From contig NZ_JALIGE010000075.1 in NCBI RefSeq assembly GCF_024764835.1, forward strand, positions 372,001-436,000: 64,000 nt of DNA, given 5' to 3'. The DNA comes from Scandinavium hiltneri (GTDB lineage Bacteria; Pseudomonadota; Gammaproteobacteria; Enterobacterales; Enterobacteriaceae). This document shows, in pieces, positions 1-9,340 of this stretch. The notes under the pieces were generated by a model. The model was not told the origin of the DNA. It saw only the letters and a program-made list of their open reading frames with translations, and did no database searches. The stretch's first letter is position 1; every line of letters starts with the position of its first letter. Position numbers and translations under genes: made by a program.

Positions 1-107
1 GCAGCTTCGCCACCGTAGACGATTGCTGGGAACTGGTTAGCGGTACGCAGGCGGCGGCTCGCACCCTTACCCTGCTCTTTACGTACTTCTGCGTTTAAAG
101 TAAACAT
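1..107 (-). CDS. rplY: Ribosomal protein L25 (5' part only)
   Basis: The first 35 codons, beginning MFTLNAEVRKEQGKGASRRL, match the N-terminus of the short (about 94-residue) enterobacterial L25, a 50S protein that binds 5S rRNA. The rest lies beyond the left edge. The start ATG is preceded by a purine-rich AGAGAGAC. A good sigma-70 promoter lies about 85 bp upstream. The leader contains a CCTGTT/AACAGG inverted repeat (129-154) that could hold the structured RNA through which L25 is reported to regulate its own mRNA; that last point is family knowledge plus inference. Confidence 0.96.
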   Translation of the reverse strand, partial: MFTLNAEVRKEQGKGASRRLRTANQFPAIVYGGEA

Positions 108-190
108 TGATGTCTCTCTATATGTAATCCTGTTACAGGCGACCCAGCAACAGGCAAGTGATCTGCTTTGCACATGCAAAAGCGGGCGGG

Positions 191-219
191 ATTATAGCCT
201 TCAATCCCTTTCGGGGCAA
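191..219 (-). promoter_or_regulatory. Sigma-70 promoter of rplY
   Basis: On the minus strand TTGCCC (219-214) is separated by exactly 17 bases from a perfect TATAAT (196-191), about 85 bases upstream of the rplY start. It lies in the 167-bp gap between the anti-sigma gene and rplY, so rplY need not depend on the upstream cassette for transcription. Confidence 0.75.
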
Positions 220-274
220 ATTAAACTCTCCCCATCATGCTTCAGGCTGCCTCTTAGTTGGCCGCGTCCGGGCA

Positions 275-952
275 CTAAAGCGTGCTGATTTTACCCTGGA
301 ATATTACCGGCCCTGAAGGTCCCGCCAGTTTTGAACCGCCAACAGGCTCAAGGCTAATCGCCAGTACCGATTGATTGTCCAAAGATTCGGCGCCCAGTTT
401 GAATTCGTTACCCGTGTGGTGGGTTATCAGGCCCAGTGAGCGCGGTGGATTGCTGCCTTTAATCAGCCACAGTTGCAGGTTTTTGCTTTGCGGCAGCGTC
501 ACGTTAAGCGCCGAGACCTGAATCATCGACGCAGATTTATTCACGCTGACCACGAACTGTTCACCCGGCTGCGCGCCATTTAACACCGCAACCGGCCGCA
601 TCGGTGACGCCTGTTCCGGTTTCGTCACGTAAGTGAACACCAGCACGCCCGCCAGCGTGGCGGCAAATGCCCAGCCGATCCAGGCCGTTGGTCGTGAACG
701 AACCGGGGCGACCGCCGCGACTCGGGGACTCTGATTAATGTCGCGCTGAATGGCCCACCATACGTCTGGTGCAGGTGTGACATCTTGCGTTGTCACGTCT
801 ATCCCGCTAAAGGCTTTTTGCCAGCGCGTGACCTGCTGCGCAAAGCTAACATCAGTGGCCAGTCTTCGTTCGAGCTGCACTCGGGTGGGTTCATCCAGCA
901 CGCCGAGAACGAACTCAGCGGCGAGGAAGTCATCATTTTCCTGAATGTTCAT
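275..952 (-). CDS. RskA-type membrane anti-sigma factor
   Basis: About 225 residues. The N-terminal 50 residues carry the helical sigma-binding signature of the RskA/ChrR-like group (AAEFVLGVLDEPTRVQLERR) without the HxxxCxxC zinc motif. A basic linker is followed by one membrane segment (about residues 91-109, WIGWAFAATLAGVLVFTYV). The C-terminal half is an RskA-like periplasmic domain. I place the start at the ATG that overlaps the sigma-gene stop as ATGA, so the two are translationally coupled; an upstream alternative adds four residues (MCGP). By family knowledge it should hold the sigma factor at the inner membrane until a periplasmic signal leads to its proteolysis. The signal is unknown here. 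Confidence 0.85.
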   Translation of the reverse strand: MNIQENDDFLAAEFVLGVLDEPTRVQLERRLATDVSFAQQVTRWQKAFSGIDVTTQDVTPAPDVWWAIQRDINQSPRVAAVAPVRSRPTAWIGWAFAATLAGVLVFTYVTKPEQASPMRPVAVLNGAQPGEQFVVSVNKSASMIQVSALNVTLPQSKNLQLWLIKGSNPPRSLGLITHHTGNEFKLGAESLDNQSVLAISLEPVGGSKLAGPSGPVIFQGKISTL

Positions 953-1497
953 AGGCCCACACACTCCCTGAGATGTGTCAGCGCGCGGCGGATCCAGCTT
1001 TTAACGGTGCCTTCTGGCTGGCTCAACGACAGGGCGATTTCGGTTTGTGACAGCCCGCGATAGTAAGCCAGAGCAATACTTTGCCGCTGTTCAGGCGGTA
1101 GATTCTCCAGGCAATGCTGCAGTCGGCGGGCTTCCAGATGACTGTCTTCCTCCGCAAGCGGGGCCTGAAAGCCTTCTTCCGCTTCGGTAATATCATCCAC
1201 CGAACAGCAGCGATTCTCATGTTTTCTCAGGTAATCAATGGCGCGATTTCTGGCGATATGACTCAGCCAAATCTGTGGCTCGCTGCGTTGCTCATCGTAA
1301 TATGTCGCAGACTGCCAGATTTGAATAAAGGTATCGTGCAGGATTTCCTCCGCCCAGTCGCGGCGTCGGACCATGCGCAAAATAATCCCAAACAGGCGAG
1401 GAGAAAGGGTGCGGTAGAGCTGTGCCAGGGCATCTTTATCGCCGGAGGCTATTTTGGTCATGATGCCGGCATGAATATGAGGCGCGTTGGTTGTCAT
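949..1497 (-). CDS. ECF sigma factor (SigK-like)
   Basis: About 182 residues with the two-domain ECF layout. Region 2 spans about residues 20-90 (ALAQLYRTLSPRLFGIIL, then EEILHDTFIQIWQ). Region 4 spans about 125-180 (LPPEQRQSIALAYYRGLSQT, then EGTVKSWIRRALTHLREC, the -35 recognition helix). I chose the ATG (MTTNAP) preceded by AGGGA at 5-nt spacing over a GTG nine codons upstream that has no ribosome site. The stop overlaps the anti-sigma start by 4 nt. The FAS1 gene lies 60 bp upstream in the same direction, so sigma, anti-sigma and FAS1 are probably one operon. The RskA partner and FAS1 neighbour point to the SigK group; exact ECF group assignment needs a profile search. Confidence 0.88.
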   Translation of the reverse strand: MTTNAPHIHAGIMTKIASGDKDALAQLYRTLSPRLFGIILRMVRRRDWAEEILHDTFIQIWQSATYYDEQRSEPQIWLSHIARNRAIDYLRKHENRCCSVDDITEAEEGFQAPLAEEDSHLEARRLQHCLENLPPEQRQSIALAYYRGLSQTEIALSLSQPEGTVKSWIRRALTHLRECVGL

Positions 1498-1515
1498 CAG
1501 GGTCCCTGTTAAAGA

Positions 1516-1539
1516 TGCAGCCACGCATCCGTGGCTGCA
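1516..1539 (-). terminator. Intercistronic hairpin between fas1 and the sigma gene
   Basis: A perfect 10-bp inverted repeat, TGCAGCCACG (1516-1525) and CGTGGCTGCA (1530-1539), with a 4-nt loop, sits in the 60-bp gap between the FAS1 stop and the sigma start. On the transcribed minus strand it is followed by TCTTTAACA, only a weak U-tract. It is therefore more likely a partial attenuator or mRNA stabiliser than a full terminator. Either would make FAS1 more abundant than the sigma and anti-sigma proteins. Confidence 0.6.
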
Positions 1540-1557
1540 CTCAGTATAGGCAACGCT

Positions 1558-2118
1558 TTATGGCATTAGCACAGTATCGATGACATCAATCACACCGTTG
1601 CTCTGATTAACGTCGTAGGTGGTGATGTTGGCGATATTGCCGCGTGCATCTTTCAACTGGATATTATGTGGGCCGTTCGCCATGACCCACAGCGAGCCAC
1701 CGTTAACGGTTTTCAGCTCGGCTTTACCGCCCCCGGCTTTGATTTTTTTCTCAAGCGCTTTCATATCGTATTTGCCCGCCACTACGTGATAGGTCAAAAC
1801 GGCGGTGAGTTTTTGTTTGTTTTCGGGTTTGAGCAGGGAGTCCACGGTTCCCGGAGGGAGTTTTTCGAAGGCGGTGTTAGTGGGGGCGAAGACGGTAAAG
1901 GGCCCGGTTCCTTCGAGTGTCGGGACCAGACCGGCAGCTTTTACCGCCGCCACAAGCGTGGTGTGATCTTTCGAATTCACGGCATTTTGCACGATGTTTT
2001 TCGAGGGGTACATGGCTGCACCGCCGACCATCACGGTGCTGTTATCCATCATGGCTGCCTGAGACACGCCGCTGAAAACCAGTGCTGAAAAAATCAGAGA
2101 TGGCAGAAATTGTTTCAT
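1558..2118 (-). CDS. Secreted fasciclin (FAS1)-domain protein
   Basis: About 186 residues. It has a signal peptide (MKQFLPSLIFSALVFSGVSQ, cleavage near SQA-A) and one FAS1 domain. The H1 motif is TVFAPTNTAFEKLP and the H2 end is NGVIDVIDTVLMP, with YHVVAGKYD between, all diagnostic of the family. FAS1 domains mediate adhesion or protein contacts outside the cytoplasm; no enzyme activity is implied. The second ATG is preferred because GAGGGA lies 6 nt before it but abuts the first ATG (2124). It is the first gene of the presumed fas1-sigma-anti-sigma operon, 120 bp downstream of radD in the same direction. It is absent from this position in E. coli K-12 as I recall it. Confidence 0.9.
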   Translation of the reverse strand: MKQFLPSLIFSALVFSGVSQAAMMDNSTVMVGGAAMYPSKNIVQNAVNSKDHTTLVAAVKAAGLVPTLEGTGPFTVFAPTNTAFEKLPPGTVDSLLKPENKQKLTAVLTYHVVAGKYDMKALEKKIKAGGGKAELKTVNGGSLWVMANGPHNIQLKDARGNIANITTYDVNQSNGVIDVIDTVLMP

Positions 2119-2143
2119 TTTCATTCCCTCATTTGCGTTTTCG

Positions 2144-2200
2144 ATTCGGGCTAATTGGTGCCCTCAACTGTTAATACGAATGAGCGAAGAAAACGGATGC
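2144..2200 (-). promoter_or_regulatory. Candidate ECF-type promoter upstream of fas1
   Basis: Minus strand: GCATCC (2200-2195), a 16-nt spacer, then CGTATT (2178-2173), about 50 nt upstream of the fas1 ATG. The mycobacterial SigK consensus, as I recall it, is CCATCC with a 16-17 nt spacer to CCGAAT. The -35 matches at 5 of 6 and the spacing fits, but the -10 matches only 3 of 6. An exact CCGAAT occurs nearer the gene (2149-2144) without a matching -35. This is suggestive only. Confidence 0.25.
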
Positions 2201-2238
2201 AGAAAAAGTGAAAAAAAATGACGCCAGGGAAAATATCC

Positions 2239-3996
2239 CTAGCGCAGTTCATTGGAGCGACGGAAACGGCCTTCATAATCAAAGACTTTTTCGCGCACTT
2301 GCCAGAAATGTCCTTTTTTACGCGCGACGACAAAATCCGGATGACGCAGTAAAACCTGCTGAGCGAGGATATCGGCTGGCGTAATCCAGCGCAGCGGTAC
2401 GCCGGGGGTGCGGGTATGTGGCCGCATAAAAAGCTGCTCGAATGCGGTTTTCTGTGCAGGCGTTTGCAGACGGAAGCGCTCACTTACATCGGCCCCGTCT
2501 TCGTCGTGATAGGTCACTTTCAGCCACGGGCCTTTTTCGTCAGCGCCGTCTTGTAACGTCATGCCGCTACAGCGCAGCACCAGCGCATCTTTGAGCTTCA
2601 GTGCCGCTTTCAGCATATCGTCCGGGTCAACCAGCACGGTGTCGCATTCGCGGCAACGGCGCGCCGCGATGTCATTTTCCGCATTACACTGCGGGCAGTT
2701 TTTAAAGCGGAAGCGGAAATCACACTGCTCGCGATGGCCGTCGTCATCTTCAAACCAGCCCTGACAGCGGCGACCAAAATGTTCGATAAGCGTGCCGTCC
2801 TGGGTTGTTTTGCCCCAGAACGTGTTGGCGAAACCGCAGGCCGGGCAGAAAACCTGCACCGGCACGTTGTCACTTTTGCCTTTCGGCGCGCCGACTTCTG
2901 GGGCGAAAAGATCATGCGGGTTTCCGGCGTAGTCGAGTATCAGGCAATCGGTCTTGCCCGGCGACAGGCGCAGGCCACGGCCAACAATTTGCTGATACAG
3001 GCTGACGGATTCCGTCGGGCGCAGAATAGCAATCAGGTCGACGTGCGGGGCGTCAAACCCGGTGGTCAGCACCGCAACATTCACCAGATAGCGAAACTGC
3101 TGGACTTTAAACGCCTCAATCAGCCGGTCTCGTTCCGGCGTGGGCGTATCGCCGGTGATCAGCGCCGCCTCTGAGGCTGGCAGCAGGCCGGTGACTTCTT
3201 TGGCGTGCTCTACGGTAGACGCGAAAATCATCACCCCTTTGCGATTCTGCGCAAATTCAACAATCTGGCTGATGATGTGCGGCGTTACGCGCTGCTGTTT
3301 TTTCAGCTCAACGTTAAGATCTGCCTCACTGAACAGGCCGTTGCTTTGCACCTGCAGGCGGCTGAAATCGTATTGAACCACCGGCATATCCAGCCGTTCC
3401 GGCGGTGTCAAAAAGCCGTGCTTAATCATGTAGCGCAGCGGTAGTTCATAAATGCAGTCGCGAAACAGCGCTTTTTCATCGCCGCGCACCATACCGTGAT
3501 AATGAAAGCGATAAATCCAGCCTTTGCCCAGACGGAACGGCGTGGCGGTCAGCCCCAGCAGGCGTAAGTGAGGGTTCACCTTTTTAAGGTGATTGAGGAT
3601 TTGCTGGTACTGGCTGTCATCGTCATCGCTGATGCGGTGGCATTCATCGACGATCAACAGCGAAAACTCGGCCTGAAACAGTTCAAGGTTGCGCGCCACC
3701 GACTGTACGCTGCCGAATACTACTTTGCCGTGGCTCTCTTTGCGCTTTAATCCGGCGGCAAAAATATCCGCCTCAAGCCCCAGCGCCAGGTACTTCGCGT
3801 GATTCTGCGCCACCAGTTCTTTGACGTGAGCAAGCACCAACACACGCCCACGCGCCAGGCGCGCAAGCTCGGCGATCACCAGGCTTTTACCGGCGCCGGT
3901 GGGCAACACAATCACCGCGGGCTGCTGGTGTTGACGAAAGTGGGAGAGGGTGGCGTCCACCGCTTCCTGCTGATAAGGGCGAAGAGTAAAGGTCAT
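2239..3996 (-). CDS. radD: RadD (YejH) DNA-repair ATPase
   Basis: 585 residues, superfamily 2 helicase-like. Walker A is VLPTGAGKS (about residues 30-38), the DEAH-type box is LIVDECHR, and helicase motif VI is QQIVGRGLRL. A cysteine-rich zinc region in the last third (CPACGF, then CPQCN and CRECD) is typical of RadD. It acts in recombinational repair with SSB and RecA. The start MTFTLRPYQQ matches the 586-residue E. coli protein; the longest frame adds 13 unsupported residues. It is divergent from rsuA across 148 bp and co-directional with the FAS1 cassette downstream. A weak AGGGA-tattt-TCCCT stem followed by a T-rich run just after the stop may end its transcript. Confidence 0.95.
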   Translation of the reverse strand: MTFTLRPYQQEAVDATLSHFRQHQQPAVIVLPTGAGKSLVIAELARLARGRVLVLAHVKELVAQNHAKYLALGLEADIFAAGLKRKESHGKVVFGSVQSVARNLELFQAEFSLLIVDECHRISDDDDSQYQQILNHLKKVNPHLRLLGLTATPFRLGKGWIYRFHYHGMVRGDEKALFRDCIYELPLRYMIKHGFLTPPERLDMPVVQYDFSRLQVQSNGLFSEADLNVELKKQQRVTPHIISQIVEFAQNRKGVMIFASTVEHAKEVTGLLPASEAALITGDTPTPERDRLIEAFKVQQFRYLVNVAVLTTGFDAPHVDLIAILRPTESVSLYQQIVGRGLRLSPGKTDCLILDYAGNPHDLFAPEVGAPKGKSDNVPVQVFCPACGFANTFWGKTTQDGTLIEHFGRRCQGWFEDDDGHREQCDFRFRFKNCPQCNAENDIAARRCRECDTVLVDPDDMLKAALKLKDALVLRCSGMTLQDGADEKGPWLKVTYHDEDGADVSERFRLQTPAQKTAFEQLFMRPHTRTPGVPLRWITPADILAQQVLLRHPDFVVARKKGHFWQVREKVFDYEGRFRRSNELR

Positions 3997-4144
3997 GGTT
4001 CCAGCGTCATTATTTCCAGGCAAATAGTATGCCATGAATCTTTTCGCTTGAGTGGCTTAGCAGGGCCGTTATACTTGACCCTTAGTACAGCTTCATTTTC
4101 GGGCCACGCCCGATACCCGCACAATTACAGGCTAAAAATACTTC

Positions 4145-4852
4145 ATGCGACTCGAAAAGTTTATCGCCCAGCAACTCGGCGTCAGCCGTGCCATTGCCGG
4201 GCGTGAAATTCGCGCCAGCCGCGTTACCGTGGACGGCGAGATTATCAAACTCAGCGCGTTTAAGGTCCTGCCGGAACACACTGTGGAATATGACGGAAAT
4301 CCGTTGACCCAACCGACTGGCCCACGCTACTTCATGCTCAACAAGCCTCAGGGTTATGTGTGCTCAACGGATGACCCGGATCATCCGACGGTGCTTTATT
4401 TTCTCGATGAGCCACTGGCGCACAAGCTGCACGCCGCAGGGCGTCTGGATATCGACACCACCGGCCTGGTACTGATGACCGACGACGGTCAATGGTCGCA
4501 CCGCGTCACTTCCCCGCGTCACCACTGCGAGAAAACCTATCTGGTGACGCTGGAATCGCCGGTGTCCGATGACACAGCTGAACAATTCACCAAAGGTGTT
4601 CAGCTGCATAATGAAAAAGATCTGACCAAACCTGCGCAGCTGGACGTGCTGACCCCGACTGAAGTCCGTTTGACCATCAGTGAAGGGCGCTACCACCAGG
4701 TGAAACGCATGTTTGCGGCGGTAGGTAACCACGTTGTGGGCCTGCATCGCGAACGAATTGGCGAGATTAAACTTGATGACGATTTGGCCCCAGGTGAATA
4801 CCGGGCGCTGACGGAAGACGAAATCGCCAGCGTTGGCTTATCGCCGCGCTAA
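4145..4852 (+). CDS. rsuA: 16S rRNA pseudouridine-516 synthase RsuA
   Basis: 235 residues. The N-terminal S4 RNA-binding domain (about 1-60, MRLEKFIAQQLGVSRAIAGR) is followed by the RluB/RsuA catalytic domain, with the active-site Asp in AGRLDIDTTGLVLMT and the conserved EGRYHQVKRMF. It isomerises U516 of 16S rRNA. It is four residues longer at the C-terminus than the E. coli protein. It is followed after 16 bp by bcr in the same direction, as in E. coli. Confidence 0.96.
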   Translation: MRLEKFIAQQLGVSRAIAGREIRASRVTVDGEIIKLSAFKVLPEHTVEYDGNPLTQPTGPRYFMLNKPQGYVCSTDDPDHPTVLYFLDEPLAHKLHAAGRLDIDTTGLVLMTDDGQWSHRVTSPRHHCEKTYLVTLESPVSDDTAEQFTKGVQLHNEKDLTKPAQLDVLTPTEVRLTISEGRYHQVKRMFAAVGNHVVGLHRERIGEIKLDDDLAPGEYRALTEDEIASVGLSPR

Positions 4853-4868
4853 CTTCAGGAGCAGATTA

Positions 4869-6065
4869 GTGACCACCAGGCAGCACTCCTCGCTGGGAAT
4901 AGTATTCATCCTTGGCCTTCTGGCCATGCTGATGCCGCTTTCAATTGATATGTATCTCCCGGCGCTGCCGGTCATTTCTGCGCAGTTCGGTGTTCCGGCG
5001 GGCAGTGCGCAGATGACGCTCAGCACCTACATTCTGGGATTTGCGCTCGGTCAGCTGCTGTATGGCCCGATGGCCGACAGCATTGGCCGTAAGCCGGTTA
5101 TTCTCGGTGGCACGCTGGTGTTCGCGGCGGCTGCGGTGGCGTGTGCGCTGTCGCAGACCATCGATCACCTGATCATTATGCGCTTCTTCCACGGCCTGGC
5201 TGCGGCGGCAGCGAGCGTGGTGATCAACGCCCTGATGCGTGATATTTACCCAAAAGAAGAGTTCTCCCGCATGATGTCGTTCGTCATGCTGGTGACGACC
5301 ATTGCGCCGCTGGTGGCGCCCATGGTCGGCGGGGCAGTGCTGGTGTGGTTCAGCTGGCATGCGATTTTCTGGATCCTCGCCATTGCCGCACTTCTGGCCT
5401 CAACGATGATCTTCTTCTTTATCGATGAGACCTTGCCGCCGGAGCGGCGTCAGAAGTTTCATATCCGCACCACGATGGGGAACTTTGCCTCGCTGTTCCG
5501 CCATAAGCGCGTGCTGAGCTACATGCTGGCCAGCGGCTTCAGCTTCGCTGGCATGTTCTCGTTCCTCAGCGCCGGGCCGTTTGTTTACATCGAACTGAAC
5601 CACGTTTCACCGCAGCATTTCGGTTATTACTTCGCGCTGAATATCGTATTCCTGTTTATCATGACCATCATCAACAGCCGCTTTGTGCGCAAAGTCGGTG
5701 CGCTGAACATGTTCCGCGCCGGGCTGTGGATCCAGTTCGCGATGGCGGTCTGGATGGTGGTCTGCGCGCTACTTGGCGTGGGCTTCTGGTCTCTGGTGCT
5801 CGGTGTGGCGGCGTTTGTGGGCTGCGTATCGATGGTTTCTTCCAACGCGATGGCGGTTATTCTCGACGAATTCCCGCATATGGCGGGCACCGCGTCGTCG
5901 CTGGCGGGAACTTTCCGCTTCGGGATTGGCGCGATTGTGGGGGCGTTGCTGTCGATGGCGATCTTTACCACTGCGTGGCCGATGCTGTTTTCCATCGCAT
6001 TTTGCGCCAGTTGTTCGATTTTGTTCTCTCTCTACGCTAGTCGTCCTCGTAAAAATCCGCGCTAA
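4869..6065 (+). CDS. bcr: Bicyclomycin/sulfonamide MFS exporter Bcr
   Basis: 398 residues, about 12 membrane segments, DHA1 family of the major facilitator superfamily. It carries the loop 2-3 motif YGPMADSIGRKP and near-identity to E. coli Bcr throughout. It exports bicyclomycin, sulfathiazole and, in E. coli, cysteine by proton antiport. Translation starts at GTG (VTTRQHSS), preceded by CAGGAG at 8 nt; the longest frame begins inside rsuA and lacks a ribosome site. A strong terminator follows. Confidence 0.95.
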   Translation: MTTRQHSSLGIVFILGLLAMLMPLSIDMYLPALPVISAQFGVPAGSAQMTLSTYILGFALGQLLYGPMADSIGRKPVILGGTLVFAAAAVACALSQTIDHLIIMRFFHGLAAAAASVVINALMRDIYPKEEFSRMMSFVMLVTTIAPLVAPMVGGAVLVWFSWHAIFWILAIAALLASTMIFFFIDETLPPERRQKFHIRTTMGNFASLFRHKRVLSYMLASGFSFAGMFSFLSAGPFVYIELNHVSPQHFGYYFALNIVFLFIMTIINSRFVRKVGALNMFRAGLWIQFAMAVWMVVCALLGVGFWSLVLGVAAFVGCVSMVSSNAMAVILDEFPHMAGTASSLAGTFRFGIGAIVGALLSMAIFTTAWPMLFSIAFCASCSILFSLYASRPRKNPR

Positions 6066-6081
6066 TACACATCTGTTTAAC

Positions 6082-6109
6082 AAAAAGAGGCTGAAATCAG
6101 CCTCTTTTT
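6082..6109. terminator. Bidirectional terminator after bcr
   Basis: AAAAAGAGGCTGA (6082-6094) and TCAGCCTCTTTTT (6097-6109) form a perfect 13-bp stem around a 2-nt gap and end in a U-tract. It lies 16 bp after the bcr stop. Confidence 0.9.
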
Positions 6110-6245
6110 GATGCATATCAACCGCTAAGCGTTTTGTACTGCCCGATTATGTTTATTTTATGTAAAATCAATTAGTGTAAAAAGTCACATCACTGTAGAT
6201 AAAAAGGTTGTTTTAGATCACAGAAACGGGTACATATAGCGCCGT

Positions 6246-6262
6246 TATGCCAGTTTGGCATA
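6246..6262. promoter_or_regulatory. Dyad in the bcr-yejG gap
   Basis: The 310-bp gap 6066-6375 holds the bcr terminator, then AT-rich sequence with TATGCCA-GTT-TGGCATA, a perfect 7-bp dyad about 115 bp before yejG. It has the form of a dimeric repressor operator, but I cannot assign a regulator. A TTAATAT near 6325-6331 could be the yejG -10. I saw nothing else in the gap. Confidence 0.35.
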
Positions 6263-6375
6263 CGAGTGACGATAAAAACGTACGTACCCTTGGCTGGATG
6301 CAGGACGATTTGTCAACGATGTGTTAATATGGATGTGAAATATTTGTGAAGCATTTTGCTTCCGGGGAAAAAGAC

Positions 6376-6720
6376 GTGAATACACAACAGCTTTCTATCG
6401 TACACCGACTGCCCCAGAGCTATCGCTGGTCTGCCGGTTTTGCAGGTTCACGAGTTGAACCGATTCCGCAAAACGGTAACGAAGATGATAATTGCCTGGT
6501 GGCACTGAAATTACTGAGTCCTGACGGCGATACCGCATGGCCCGTGATGCAGAAGCTGAGTCAGGCGTTAACGGATATCGAATTGCCAAGCTCCGTACTG
6601 GAATGCGAAGGCGAGCCGTGCCTGTTCGTGAACATGCAAGATGAGTTCGCGGCAACCTGCCGACTGAAAAATTTCGGCGTGGCTATCGCTGAGCCTTTCT
6701 CTGGTAACAACCCTTTCTGA
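6376..6720 (+). CDS. yejG: YejG, small conserved protein
   Basis: 114 residues, no known domain and no membrane segment. It is close to E. coli YejG (NTQQLSIVHRLPQSYRWSAG near the start, VAIAEPFSGNNPF at the end) and the same length if translation starts at the GTG behind GGGGAAAAAGAC. An ATG 10 codons upstream lacks a ribosome site. Function is not established to my knowledge. It converges on yejF with a 3-bp gap. Confidence 0.9.
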   Translation: MNTQQLSIVHRLPQSYRWSAGFAGSRVEPIPQNGNEDDNCLVALKLLSPDGDTAWPVMQKLSQALTDIELPSSVLECEGEPCLFVNMQDEFAATCRLKNFGVAIAEPFSGNNPF

Positions 6721-6723
6721 GCG

Positions 6724-8313
<1,590 letters not shown>

Positions 8314-8314
8314 C

Positions 8315-9340
8315 TCACACCACCTTGCTGGGGTCGAAGGCGTCGCGTACAGCTTCACCAATGAAAATCAATAGCGACAGCAGCACCGCCACCGATAAAA
8401 ACGCGGCGATCCCAAGCCACGGTGCCTGTAAGTTATTTTTGCCCTGCAGCAGCAGTTCGCCCAGCGAAGGCGAACCCAGCGGTAACCCAAAGCCGAGGAA
8501 ATCGAGTGAGGTGAGTGTGGTAATCGAACTGCACAAGATAAACGGCAGGAAGGTCAGGGTAGCGACCATCGCGTTGGGCAGCATATGGCGGAAGATAATG
8601 CCGCGGTCGCTGACGCCCAGCGCCTGTGCAGCGCGGATGTAGTCAAAATTACGCGCGCGCAGAAACTCAGCGCGAACCACGCCGACCAGTGTCATCCAGC
8701 CGAACAGCACGGTTATCGCCAGCAGCCACCAGAAGTTAGGCTGAATGACGCTGGAAAGCAGGATGATTAAAAACAGCGTCGGCATTCCGGACCACACTTC
8801 GATAAAACGCTGACCCCACAAATCGATTTTCCCGCCGTAATAGCCCTGCAACGCGCCCGCCAGTACGCCCATTACGCTTGAGCACAGCGTCAGTATCAGG
8901 CCAAACAGTAGCGAAATGCGGGTGCCGTAAAGAATGCGCGCCAGCACGTCGCCGCCGTTGGCGTCAGTGCCGAGCCAGTTTTGTGCCGACGGTGGGGCAG
9001 GGAAGGGGCGGTCGGTGGAAAAGTTAATCGAGTTAGCGCCAAAGCGAATCGGCGCCCACAGCACGCGGCCGTGATCGCTCAGCTGCTTTTGCAGCCACGG
9101 ATCCTGAAAATCGGCGGCGGTGGCAAATTGCCCGCCGAAGTCTTTCTCACTGTAGGTTTTCAGCGCCGGAAAATAGATATCACCGTGATACTGCACCACC
9201 AGCGGCCTGTCGTTGGCGATAAGCTCTGAACAGAGGCTGCAGGCAAAAATAATCAGGAACAGCATCAGCGACCAGTAGCCGCGGCGGTTATGGCGAAAGC
9301 GTGCCCAGCGGGCCTGATTGACGGCGCTTAAACGTGGCAT
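8315..9340 (-). CDS. yejE: ABC transporter permease YejE
   Basis: 341 residues. An N-terminal membrane anchor (about 21-40) and a periplasmic stretch precede a C-terminal binding-protein-dependent permease domain of about five segments, with an EAA-type loop near FDYIRAAQALGVSDRGIIFRH. It is the DppC-like half of the YejBE channel. The start overlaps the yejB stop by one base; the four yej genes read as one operon. Confidence 0.95.
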   Translation of the reverse strand: MPRLSAVNQARWARFRHNRRGYWSLMLFLIIFACSLCSELIANDRPLVVQYHGDIYFPALKTYSEKDFGGQFATAADFQDPWLQKQLSDHGRVLWAPIRFGANSINFSTDRPFPAPPSAQNWLGTDANGGDVLARILYGTRISLLFGLILTLCSSVMGVLAGALQGYYGGKIDLWGQRFIEVWSGMPTLFLIILLSSVIQPNFWWLLAITVLFGWMTLVGVVRAEFLRARNFDYIRAAQALGVSDRGIIFRHMLPNAMVATLTFLPFILCSSITTLTSLDFLGFGLPLGSPSLGELLLQGKNNLQAPWLGIAAFLSVAVLLSLLIFIGEAVRDAFDPSKVV

